From positions 186,001-250,000 of the forward strand of contig NZ_RAPQ01000009.1 of the NCBI RefSeq assembly GCF_003610555.1: a stretch of DNA of 64,000 nt, given 5' to 3'. Below the pieces are notes generated by a model. The model worked only from the letters and a program-made list of their open reading frames with translations. It was not told where the DNA came from and did not search any database. The stretch's first letter is position 1; every line of letters begins with the position of its first letter. This DNA is from Marinifilum flexuosum. Lineage in GTDB: Bacteria; Bacteroidota; Bacteroidia; Bacteroidales; Marinifilaceae. Position numbers and translations under genes: made by a program. This document shows positions 17,065 to 25,683 of the stretch, in pieces.

Positions 17065-19149
17065 TTATTCTGTCTTATTTTCTTCTATTATATAATTTTC
17101 ACTTTCTTCTAATAATTTATCGTATATGCTTTTAAAAATACTCGTTTCATTTATATAATCAGATAATTCATTTTCTTCTAAATAAAGCTTACTTGCAATT
17201 TCCAATGCCCTATTGTCTTTCCCTTTTGCCTCAAGTTGTTTGGCTTTCGTTGTGTAATATGCTTCAATTGCACCTTTCTCAAGTATGTAAATATTGTTTT
17301 TCTGAAGCTCCGATTGAATATCTTGAAATTGTTTTTTTAACCCCTCATTATTTGTGATTTCATCGAAGAAGTTACTTTTAGCAAATCGTGTTTCTAAATA
17401 TTGGATAAAAGAAATTAATTCAGAATCGTCTAATTTTATTTCTCCTAGTTTTATTCTACTAAATAATTCAGCAAGATTATACCCATCTTTACTCGATGAA
17501 TTCTTAACCACTTCTTTTTTTATTTTTTTAAACGAAACTTCTTTAGTTATAGAAGCTTTTAAGGTATCTAGTAAATCTACTTTAAGTTCATTATATATCA
17601 TCAAATCTCTTAATACATCATCATAACAATCTAAATCTCCTAATATTACCCAAGGGATATTAAATTTATCAAGTATCTTCACATACGTTAAAAAATTACC
17701 TTTACCATCAACCCTCGCAATAGAGACATTATTATAATCTAGGATTTGTTTTTTATTCTCAATTTTATAAAATATAGAAGGCAATAAGAATTCTTCGCCT
17801 CCTTCAACTAGCAGAACTTTATCTGAGAAAAATATTTCGGTATTCTTAGACCATATAAAACGAATAATTTTATTGACATCTTCTTTTGTTAAAGAATCAT
17901 CATATGATATTTGAGTTGTTAAAGTTTCATTTGTAGTAGAAGCTTTGGTGGCAATTATTATATTATGAACTGGAACATTTTTTACAAATTCTGTTGAATG
18001 AGTACTTACAATAAGTTGATTAGTTTCTTTATCACCAAGATAATTTTCAAGTTCCGCAGAAACCACCCTTCTTGCTTGCGGGTGCAAAAATAATTCAGGT
18101 TCTTCGGTAACTAATAAAGAACTAGAATTATGGAAGGTTCTACAATATGTAGTAAATAAGGATATTATTATTGCACTTTGAATACCCGAACCTTTATTAT
18201 CTAATGGTCGATCTATTCCATCATCAACATAAATTTTTACATTTTTATAGATGTCATTTTTTTGATTTGGTAATAATTTAAATGAAACTGACTTATGAGA
18301 AATTGCCTTTCTTAAAAGTTCTCTTAATTCAGTCGTTGAATTATTAAAGACTTTATCAGCAAGCTCTTTTATTTGATTACTTTTTTCTTCTATCTTTTCC
18401 TCGACTCCATCTTTACCTTTATCCCATAAAGCTTTTATTAATTTTCCATACCACGAATAGTTTACTAAGCGCAATTCGTCTTTGGGATTTCTAAAAGCTG
18501 GTATAATTGCAGTTGTAATTATTGAATTTTTAAGTTCATTTCGTAAAAAATGAGATATCCAACAGTCATTGTTAGAATCTATAACTATTATACCAAATCC
18601 AGAATTTTCAGATTCTCTTTCCCTACAATAGAATACAATTATTCTTTTCGAGGTAGATAACAAACTAATTAGCTCGTCTTTTTTAAACCATTTTATTTTA
18701 TAAGTAGTGTTTGGTACTATATCTATTTTATCACTTTCAGCAAGATCATCAAGGTTTGCAAAAAAATCATAATCAACATAGCCACTATCTTTATTTATAA
18801 TAGTTTGAGGATCTTTAATCTTTGAAAATGATGTGCTTTTTTTAATTTTATCTAATTCACCAACATTAAAATCTTTACCAATCAATTCTGCTTGAATATA
18901 ATAGTAATCAGAAATATTTTCATTAATCTCACCAGTATCAGTATTAACAGAATTATATGTATAAAAGTCATTAATGTTATGCTCCCTGTAAGTCGGGTTT
19001 TTACTTCCGAACAAGATATCAAGCGCTGTAATAATATTTGATTTACCGCTATTGTTTTTACCTACAATAACGTTTTTACCCTTTTTTAAATCAAAAGAGA
19101 CACTCTTTAAACTTTTATAGTTGTTTATATAAACATTTGATATATGCAT
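17065..19149 (-). CDS. OLD-family ATP-dependent endonuclease (ABC ATPase + TOPRIM)
   Basis: The 694-residue product has an SMC/ABC-type ATPase domain with Walker A GKNNSGKS (residues 30-37), a signature region near DNKGSGIQSA (318-325), Walker B LLVTEEPELFLHP (345-357) and the switch STHS (382-385). A TOPRIM nuclease domain follows with VEGGEE (Glu449) and GDLDCYD (Asp505, Asp507), then a charged helical tail. OLD nucleases are found in phage defence, alone or with a UvrD-like helicase (Gabija). No helicase, reverse transcriptase or other partner gene is adjacent here, so it appears to be a stand-alone class 1-like OLD protein. A 9-bp inverted repeat brackets the gene. Confidence 0.88.
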   Translation of the reverse strand: MHISNVYINNYKSLKSVSFDLKKGKNVIVGKNNSGKSNIITALDILFGSKNPTYREHNINDFYTYNSVNTDTGEINENISDYYYIQAELIGKDFNVGELDKIKKSTSFSKIKDPQTIINKDSGYVDYDFFANLDDLAESDKIDIVPNTTYKIKWFKKDELISLLSTSKRIIVFYCRERESENSGFGIIVIDSNNDCWISHFLRNELKNSIITTAIIPAFRNPKDELRLVNYSWYGKLIKALWDKGKDGVEEKIEEKSNQIKELADKVFNNSTTELRELLRKAISHKSVSFKLLPNQKNDIYKNVKIYVDDGIDRPLDNKGSGIQSAIIISLFTTYCRTFHNSSSLLVTEEPELFLHPQARRVVSAELENYLGDKETNQLIVSTHSTEFVKNVPVHNIIIATKASTTNETLTTQISYDDSLTKEDVNKIIRFIWSKNTEIFFSDKVLLVEGGEEFLLPSIFYKIENKKQILDYNNVSIARVDGKGNFLTYVKILDKFNIPWVILGDLDCYDDVLRDLMIYNELKVDLLDTLKASITKEVSFKKIKKEVVKNSSSKDGYNLAELFSRIKLGEIKLDDSELISFIQYLETRFAKSNFFDEITNNEGLKKQFQDIQSELQKNNIYILEKGAIEAYYTTKAKQLEAKGKDNRALEIASKLYLEENELSDYINETSIFKSIYDKLLEESENYIIEENKTE

Positions 19150-19166
19150 CTGAGGTTTCTTTTATT

Positions 19167-19256
19167 GTTGGTAACGTTGGGCTAACCCAACCTAGTTGGT
19201 TTATTTTGATTATATAAGTTTGTTTACTCCACTAATATAGTTGGCTAACCCAACCT
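19167..19256. repeat. Boundary repeat and two copies of a TTGG(G)CTAACCCAACCT palindrome
   Basis: GTTGGTAAC (19167-19175) pairs with the left boundary of the OLD gene. Next come TTGGGCTAACCCAACCT at 19177-19193 and TTGGCTAACCCAACCT at 19241-19256, each close to self-complementary and separated by 47 bp. The second sits at the end of the integrase remnant. Confidence 0.6.
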
Positions 19257-19448
19257 TTAGGTAGAGTTATTAAAAATATCCCCTATTGGATTTTTAAACT
19301 TAGAAATCTCGCTTTTTGCAAAATGAGTATAAATTTCTCTTGTTTTACTCGAACCATGCCTAAAATATTTTGTATGTAAGGTAAATCTGTTCCTTGTTCC
19401 AATCCAACACACCATTTTCATTGGTGATAAACTCAAATTTATAAACAA
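19257..19448 (-). pseudogene. C-terminal remnant of a tyrosine recombinase
   Basis: The 63-residue frame includes HGSSKTREIYTHFAKSEIS followed by FKNPIGDI. This is the usual end of XerC/D-like phage integrases, with the nucleophilic Tyr in EIYTH. The upstream arm-binding and R-H-x-x-R catalytic parts are missing, and the first 25 residues do not look like an integrase. It starts with TTG and is likely a decayed fragment. Its place beside the OLD gene and boundary repeats suggests an old mobile-element insertion. Confidence 0.6.
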
Positions 19449-19543
19449 TTATCTTCAATCGGAAAGTTTTACAGTAATAAAATTTAAGGGAAATAAACAT
19501 CCTTTATTCCTGTGCTGGTATTTATGGGTTTGTTGCACAAAAA

Positions 19544-19676
19544 AAGAGGGTGTCCAAAAAGTAAGTTCAATCGAATACAATGTCATGTTGAATGAAATGA
19601 AACATCTGTTCATCAAAGGGACAGATTCTTCGCTAAGTCAGAATGACAATACTATTGAACTTTTTGGACACCCTCT
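19544..19676. mobile_element. Short inverted-repeat element with nested palindrome (MITE-like)
   Basis: AAGAGGGTGTCCAAAAAGT at 19544-19562 is matched by its inverse complement ending at 19676. After a 3-base insertion the arms also share TTCAA. The 133-bp unit has no coding capacity. Inside it is a second imperfect palindrome that opens GTCATGTTGAATGA and ends TCAGAATGAC, a type of intergenic repeat frequent in this phylum. The outer ends resemble those of IS1182-like elements. It lies just past the stop of the 19702-20325 gene and could also end its transcript. Confidence 0.65.
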
Positions 19677-19701
19677 TCCTCTGCATGGAAGTATTAAAGG
19701 G

Positions 19702-20325
19702 CTATAGTACCAATTCCACGATATTTGATTTTTGGCCAACCACCTCGTCTTTCATTACAAAAAAGAGGTAATACTCGCGGCTTTCGCTCTTTTCGGGATC
19801 GGTCTTTGGTCTGGCATCAATAAACTTCCCAATGGTCGACACCCCAATCAGTTGAAACTGTCCAATCCCATTTGTACGAGAATAAACTCTCCACCCATCA
19901 GTAGATTGCTTTTGGCATTTTAACACAGGGTAATCAGCTTCAATACCAGCACTAAGCACTGGAACCAAATTGCTCGAATCCTCGCTCGTATAGGTAGTGT
20001 TAAAACCAAGATCAATCCACATGGCATCAGTACAGGCCGGATTTTCACGAACAGTTTCTCTACGGTCACGCATGTATGTTACGAAATCATCTTTCTCTAC
20101 ATGTACTTCTTTCACTGCAGCCTTCAATTGCACTTCAAGCTGATCCCTTGCATCCATCAAAGCCAAAAGCTTGTTGATACGTGCTATTTCTGCAGCAATC
20201 TCTTCCTCAGTCATGCCCAATGTTGGCCCATGAATCTGAATTTTCGCAATATAGTTTAAACAAGCTTGTCTAAACTCTTTTACATTCCCTTTAATAAAAT
20301 CATAACGTCTTTTTATTAATACCAT
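19702..20325 (-). CDS. Hypothetical protein with C-terminal Fn3-like segment
   Basis: The 207-residue product has no signal peptide. Residues 1-85 are helical and charged (KRRYDFIKGNVKEFRQACLNYIAKI, ARINKLLALMDARDQLEVQLK). The C-terminal half carries the pattern FIDARPKTDPEKSESREYYLFFVMKDEVVGQKSNIVEL, which resembles the last strands of a fibronectin type III-like fold. I do not recognise the family. Flanks are an inverted-repeat element on one side and a 2.6-kb repeat-rich region on the other, so it may be an accessory gene. Confidence 0.5.
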   Translation of the reverse strand: MVLIKRRYDFIKGNVKEFRQACLNYIAKIQIHGPTLGMTEEEIAAEIARINKLLALMDARDQLEVQLKAAVKEVHVEKDDFVTYMRDRRETVRENPACTDAMWIDLGFNTTYTSEDSSNLVPVLSAGIEADYPVLKCQKQSTDGWRVYSRTNGIGQFQLIGVSTIGKFIDARPKTDPEKSESREYYLFFVMKDEVVGQKSNIVELVL

Positions 20326-20925
20326 AACTGTAAATTTTATTTAAACATATTTTATTCTTTATTACTTCCCTTTTAATATGATACCATTAAAGTCAAAACA
20401 AAGAGCCAATGATCACATTTCATATTAACATTAAACTCTTATAAATTGCATCATATGATGTTCATACAAAAAGACAATATCTAAGTTAGCAGCTCTATTT
20501 TAAAAATCCATGTAAAATAGAATATTTTTAATTTACATCATTTTGTTTAATATTTAAATCCTGATTTCCTGTACTTTAAGAAACTTTTAAAAAATTACAA
20601 TTTATCTCTAACCTCTCCCATAATGTAAAATACAGCTAATCATCACTTTTATATTATCGCGAAAATGACCTCTTTCGCATTCAAAACATATATTTTCATT
20701 ACACATCAATTCCTTAAAGAATTCCTATTTATCCTTAATTCATTGACATTTCCGAACTTTTGTTCAAAACAAAATCACATTCGGTAAAAAAATGAGGCTT
20801 TTTCGGCTTGCTTTCTTTATTTTTTTTCGATTCCAAGTGAAAAATTTCAGTAAACTATTTATTGTTTACTTTTCGGAAGTACAGAAAATTATTGCAATTA
20901 GACTCCTATTAGGCCATTTTATTAT

Positions 20926-21190
20926 GCTCACTCGGTAGTTTGAGCACTTTTTCCGCGCGTTTGACGGCTTCATTCGCCCGAAAATCAGGCTCAAATTCGC
21001 GTTGAAGCTCCTCATTCGCGCGGTGGAGCTCCTCATTCGCAAGAAAATTGATCATATTCGTGCGTTTATGGATAAATTTCGGCGTGTTGAGCACTTTTTT
21101 CGTGCGAAAATCATGCTCATTCGCGCGGAAGAGACACTCAATCTCGCGGGAGAGATGCTCAAACGCGCGTTTGACGAGCTCTCACGATGA
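20926..21190. repeat. 21-bp degenerate tandem repeat encoding heptads on both strands
   Basis: About 12-13 units share a core like CTCATTCGCGCGG. Read on the plus strand from 21005, every seventh codon lines up (KLLIRAV, ELLIRKK, IDHIRAF, MDKFRRV, EHFFRAK, IMLIRAE, ETLNLAG, EMLKRAF). On the minus strand the units read ELHRANE, ELQREFE, PDFRANE, AVKRAEK. Both frames would form charged helices, but neither has a convincing start or a full-length gene. GC content is higher than that of the surrounding DNA. Confidence 0.75.
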
Positions 21191-21470
21191 TTATTGTTAA
21201 TTAAACTCGAAGAATAAGCTCATCATGAAAGTCTTTAATATTCCCACAAAGCTTACTGGGTATGACTTTCGGCCAGATAGAGATAACTGGGTCTTTTATT
21301 CAACAAATACAAAAAGCAAAAGGAGGCTTTTGTTTTTAGGCTTAAATCAAGATCAAAAATCCTGAAAATTACTTGATTTTGCACAAGTATTATGATTATT
21401 TTTATTGAACTTGATTTTATACAAGTGCATTTAGTATCAATATTTTGAGCTTCTTTTCTTTATAAGTTCT

Positions 21471-22830
21471 CATAAATATTACCCCAAACCTTCGGATTCT
21501 CGGAACAGGCTCTAATGGAGCTTATCCTGTGCGTGCTTCCCTTTAGGGATTAAAGGGTGAGTGTAGGGATTACTGCGACGGAAATGGATGGTGTGTTTTG
21601 TCTTAAAGCCAGACAGGCTGCTCTTTATCCTCAAGCCGGATGGGCTCAAACTTTCTCCATTGATGAGAAAGTTAGCAAAGAATCTACGGCGCAGCTCCTC
21701 AGTGACCCATTACGGCTCAAAAGCGAATAGAAATAGATAGTCTCACTCATTCTTCGTTCGACAGCATTTCTATTTGCCGCTTTCTCTGCCTATGGGGCCC
21801 CTCTTGCGCAGCTGATGCCGATCCCCATAAACATTGTGGGCAGGAATTTTGCCTATCGGCTATACCACACATATTTATACTAATATCATTTGTTTGTACC
21901 AATACTTTGCCTGAAAGGTAAAGATCATTCTAGCCCAGGGGAAAGGAGTGAAAACGACTGCCACCCTGGGTTAATGGGTTCAATGGGTAATCGTCGCAAC
22001 TGGCTTTGTTGACTGGTGTGGGTTGTTTATTGCGACGAAATTAGATGGTTTGTTTTGTCTTAAAGCCAGACGGGCTTTTACTTTTCCATTGATGAGAAAG
22101 TAGACTGCCGAACAAAGTGAGACAATGAGCACCCGAAATAATATTTCGCGAATAACAATCTACGGCGCAGCTCCTCAGTGACCCATTACGGCTCAAAAGC
22201 GAATAGAAATAGATAGTCTCACTCATTCTTCGTTCGACAGCATTTCTATTTGCCGCTTTCTCTGCCTATGGGGCCCCACTTGCGCAGCTGATGCCGATCC
22301 TCATAAACATTGTGGGTAGGAATTTTGCCTATCGGCAATATTCTTGAATGTCAAGCATCTTCGAGATGCTAGACATATTTTCACCAACATCATTTATTCC
22401 TTCTCTTGTTCCAATATTTTACCTGAAAGGCAAAGATCATTCTAGCCCAGGGGAAAGGAGTGAAAACGACTGCCACCCTGGGTTAATGAGTTCAATGGGT
22501 AATCATCGCAACTGGCTTTGTTGACTGGTGTGGGTTGTTTATTGCGACGGAAATGGATGGTGTGTTTTGTCGTAGAAAACTCCAAAAATATCCTACACCC
22601 TCATATTCTTTGCACTACTTCCTCTCCTCAAGGCAATGTCATTAAGTTAAGGGTGAATCCTTTTGTTATACGTTGCCAAAATTACCCCAAACCCCTAAAG
22701 GGGCTTTGTCCTGTGCGCGGTTCCCTTTAGGGATTAAAGGGTGAGCGTGGGGCGAAAACCTGCTAACTTAATGACATTGCTCCTCAAGAAGAGGATTGAG
22801 GTAAGGTGAGTTTTGTTACACCATTTTGCA
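21471..22830. repeat. Mosaic of dispersed repeat blocks, left cluster
   Basis: Four block types recur. R1 (ACCCCAAACCTTCGG...AAAGGGTGAG) is at 21471-21600 and in part at 22681-22752. R3 (starting AAGCCAGACNGGCT and ending GCCTATCGGC) is at 21601-21866 and 22059-22338. R2 (CCTGAAAGG...TTGCGACG) is at 21909-22058 and 22428-22572. R4 (TCAAGCATCTTCGAGATGCT and the following 60 bp) is at 22341-22427. The same blocks occur at 24745-25683. None codes for a plausible protein. Confidence 0.85.
22633..22780. mobile_element. 148-bp non-autonomous transposon-like element with target duplication
   Basis: The ends are perfect 17-bp inverted repeats, GCAATGTCATTAAGTTA (22633-22649) and its complement (22764-22780). 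They are flanked by the 8-bp direct repeat TCCTCAAG (22625-22632 and 22781-22788). The element splits a CTACTTCCTCTCC...GAGGATTGAGG repeat whose uninterrupted version is at 25009-25045. It has no gene and carries an R1 fragment inside. Confidence 0.85.
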
Positions 22831-22942
22831 ATTTGAATTACCTCATCCCCTAGCCCCTTCTCCTTTATGAGAAGGGGAATACGCTGCAAGTAATTAGCAA
22901 TCTGGATTAAATTATTCTTTCCTGTTCCTCTTACCTAAATTC

Positions 22943-22973
22943 AAAAAAAAAAGCCTGACATTGCTGCCAGGCT
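22943..22973 (-). terminator. Terminator of the sulfatase gene
   Basis: On the minus strand the hairpin AGCCTGGCAG...TCAGGCT is followed by a run of ten T. It begins 27 bp after the sulfatase stop. Confidence 0.75.
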
Positions 22974-22999
22974 GTATTTATGTGATTTTGCTAACGGTA

Positions 23000-24517
23000 T
23001 TATTTGTAGTTCTCTCCTCTTATTTCCTTGAAAACTTTTACCATCTCCTCTAGTTTTTCAGGATTGCTCTTTGCCAAATTGTTTTGCTGGCCTATATCTT
23101 CTTTCAGATTGTAAAGCTGATAATCTTTTGAGTTACCCAGCTCAATATTTACATTAACCGAAACTGCAGGGCCATCATATGGTGGAATCATCAACCAATC
23201 ACCATGATGCAGAGCTGTTCGGCCTGCTGCCTCAATAATCAATTTGGCGCGACCTTTTTCGCTCTTGCCCATGAAAACATCCAACAATTGTTCACTGTCC
23301 TGTGTGCTAAGTTCACTGCCTGTAAATTTGGCTAAGGAAGACAATAAATCCATTTGACAAACCATAGCATCAGAAACCTTAGGCTCAATTTTTCCTTTCC
23401 AATAGGTAACAAATGGCACGCGCGTTCCGGCTTCGAACAAACTATACTTTCCGCCTCTTAATGGCCCCCAAGGAGTATGCTTGCCCAATTTCTCAACGGC
23501 ATAATCGTCATAACCATCATCCAGAACCGGACCATTATCACTAGAAAAAACAATTAAGGTATTCTCCAACAAAGCTTCTTCTTCAAGGGTTTTTAGGAAT
23601 TCACCAATACACCAATCGGCTTCCATAATCACATCACCACGAGGACCTAAGCCCGATTTTCCAACAAATCGCGGGTGCGGTGTACGAGGAACATGTGGTT
23701 GCTGCATGGCATAGTACAAAAAGAAAGGTTCATTTTTATGATCTTTCACATATGCTTTTGCCTTTTCCAGGAAATGATCAGCCATATCTTCATCAACCCA
23801 GTGAGCAGACTTGCCACCTTTCATATATCCAATGCGTGGAATTCCGTTCACAATGCTGTTGTTGTGGCCATCATTCCAATTCATCTTCAACATTTCAGGA
23901 TGATCAATGGCAGTAGGTTCTCCTTCGAAGTTCTCTTTATAACTCACCTCAATTGGATCTGCAGGGTCGAGACCTGCTACATTGCCATTTTGAATGTAAA
24001 CGGTAGGAACGCGATCTTGCGTAGCAGCCATAATATAGCTGTAATCAAAGCCCACCTCATTAGGACCAGGTGATACTCTCTGATTCCAATCTACATGACC
24101 TTCTCCTAATCCAAGGTGCCATTTTCCAACTATTCCTGTATGATAGCCCTGTTCTTTTAAGATTTTAGGAAGGGTGAGCTGATTGGTCTTGATCAACAAG
24201 GGAGCCGTTCCGGGAAGTATTTTTGCATCCTTATTTCTCCAGGGATAAGTGCCGGTTAACAAAGCATATCTACTAGGGGTACAGGTTGCCGAAGATGCAT
24301 AGCCATTGGTAAATCTTACTCCTCCCTCAGCCAACTTGTCCATATTGGGAGTTTTTAGTTCCGTAGCGCCATAAGCGCCAACATCTCCATAACCCAAATC
24401 GTCGAGGTAGATGACTACGATATTGGGTTTTACCTCTGTTTTTTCGGAAGCGCAAGACAGCAACAAACCTGCCATTCCAACTCCATAAATTACTTTAAGT
24501 ACGTTTTTAGTAAGCAT
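23000..24517 (-). CDS. Lipoprotein sulfatase (S1 family, formylglycine type)
   Basis: The 505-residue product has a lipoprotein signal (AGLLLSC, Cys22). Metal-binding Asp39-Asp40 lie in VVIYLDDLGYGD, and the formylglycine motif C79-T-P-S-R83 is in SSATCTPSRYALLTG. Further family blocks are VGKWHLG, PFFLYYAMQQPHVPRTPH and FSSDNGP. S1 sulfatases remove sulfate esters from sulfated polysaccharides and need a maturase (anSME or FGE), which is not in the window. It is likely periplasmic or surface-exposed. It is isolated between two repeat clusters and has no adjacent SusC/SusD pair. Upstream glycan-binding-like genes on the same strand may be related in function. Confidence 0.92.
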   Translation of the reverse strand: MLTKNVLKVIYGVGMAGLLLSCASEKTEVKPNIVVIYLDDLGYGDVGAYGATELKTPNMDKLAEGGVRFTNGYASSATCTPSRYALLTGTYPWRNKDAKILPGTAPLLIKTNQLTLPKILKEQGYHTGIVGKWHLGLGEGHVDWNQRVSPGPNEVGFDYSYIMAATQDRVPTVYIQNGNVAGLDPADPIEVSYKENFEGEPTAIDHPEMLKMNWNDGHNNSIVNGIPRIGYMKGGKSAHWVDEDMADHFLEKAKAYVKDHKNEPFFLYYAMQQPHVPRTPHPRFVGKSGLGPRGDVIMEADWCIGEFLKTLEEEALLENTLIVFSSDNGPVLDDGYDDYAVEKLGKHTPWGPLRGGKYSLFEAGTRVPFVTYWKGKIEPKVSDAMVCQMDLLSSLAKFTGSELSTQDSEQLLDVFMGKSEKGRAKLIIEAAGRTALHHGDWLMIPPYDGPAVSVNVNIELGNSKDYQLYNLKEDIGQQNNLAKSNPEKLEEMVKVFKEIRGENYK

Positions 24518-25653
24518 TGATAATTGATTTAAAAACTTAAATAAATTACCCTTGTCAATACCTTACTGTTTCAACAAGAGTTTTTAAAGTACCACACACA
24601 AAAACCTTATTGAAATATTATACCATTTACTATTGGAGGTGAAAGTACGAAAAATTGATGAGATTGATGGCTCTCTTACGTGTGGAGTGTCTATAAGATG
24701 TAAGTATTGGGATTAATTCAGATTGTACAGCTTTTACCATTGCCCTGCATCTCAAGCATCTTCGAGATGTCAAACATTTTTATACCAACATCATATGTTT
24801 CTTCGTTTGTTTCAATATTTGATGTAGCGATACCGCATAAATATTACCCCAAACCTTCGGATTCTCGGAACAGGCTCTAAAGGGGCTTATCCTGTGCGTG
24901 CTTCCCTTTAGGGATTAAAGGGTGAGCGTGGGGATTTCTGCGACGGAAATGAATGGTTTGTTTTGTCGTAGAAAGCTCCACAAATATCCTGCATCCTCAT
25001 ATTCTCTGCACTACTTCCTCTCCTTAAGGAGAGGATTGAGGTGAGGTGAGGTGATTTGTATTGAATAATGACAATTTGCTGAGATGAATGACAAACACCT
25101 CATTCTATCTTTCTTCCCAATTAATCGGGACGGGCTCTTAAGAAGAAAAGAACACGTGACGTAAAAAGAAAAATACATTAAAACTATCATTTGCCTGAAG
25201 AGTAAAGAGTATTCTAGCCCAGAACAAGGGAGTAAAAACGACTGCCGCCTTGGGTTAATGGGTTCAATGGGTAATCGTCGCAACTGGCTTTGTTGATTGA
25301 TGTGGGTTGTTTATTGCGACGAAATTAGATGGTTTGTTTTGTCGTCAAGCCAGACGGGCTGTTCTTATCCTCAAGCCGGATGGGCTCAAACTTTCTCCAT
25401 TGATGAGAAAGTTAGCAAAGAATCTACGGCGCAGCTCCTCAGTGACCCATCGCGGCTCAAAAGCGAATAGAAATAGATAGTCTCACTCATTCTTCGTTCG
25501 ACAGCATTTCTATTTGCCGCTTTCTCTGCCTATGGGGCCCCACTTGCGCAGCTGATGCCGATCCCCATAAACATTGTGGGTAGGAATTTTGCCTATCGGC
25601 AATATTCTTGAATGTCAAGCATCTTCGAGATGCTAGACATATTTTCACCAACA
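24518..25653. other. Gene-free region of dispersed repeats upstream of the sulfatase
   Basis: No gene is supported. 24518-24740 should contain the sulfatase promoter, but no clear boxes stand out. The rest is the right repeat cluster. Confidence 0.6.
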
Positions 25654-25683
25654 TCATTTATTCCTTCTCTTGTTCCAATATTT
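24745..25683. repeat. Mosaic of dispersed repeat blocks, right cluster
   Basis: Diverged R4 is at 24745-24822, R1 at 24835-24960, the uninterrupted CTACTTCCTCTCC repeat at 25009-25045, R2 at 25195-25345, R3 at 25340-25601 and R4 at 25600-25683. The blocks match the left cluster (21471-22830) closely and in the same orientation. The last R4 runs into the 3' end of the neighbouring gene. Confidence 0.85.

Larger units (their letters stand above)
20326..22942. other. Gene-free, repeat-rich region
   Basis: About 2.6 kb holds no intact gene. 20326-20920 is very AT-rich and featureless. 20926-21190 is a 21-bp tandem repeat. 21191-21470 shows nothing recognised. 21471-22830 is a mosaic of dispersed repeats with one small transposon-like element. 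22831-22942 has another copy of a CCCCTAGCCCCTTCTCC-type intergenic repeat. Confidence 0.7.

Noticed and set aside
17065-19149. Gabija defence system
   Set aside because: The GajB-like helicase gene is missing on both sides; only the OLD-type nuclease is present.
20926-21190. Possible CRISPR array because of the regular 21-bp spacing
   Set aside because: Repeats are adjacent and diverged with no unique spacers, and no cas genes are near.
21002-21190. A gene in the plus-strand heptad frame
   Set aside because: It starts with TTG, has no supporting upstream signal, and the opposite strand is equally open, so it is treated as repeat DNA.
25011-25283. Minus-strand frame of 90 codons in the right repeat cluster
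   Set aside because: It is made of dispersed repeat blocks and is broken differently in the other copies.
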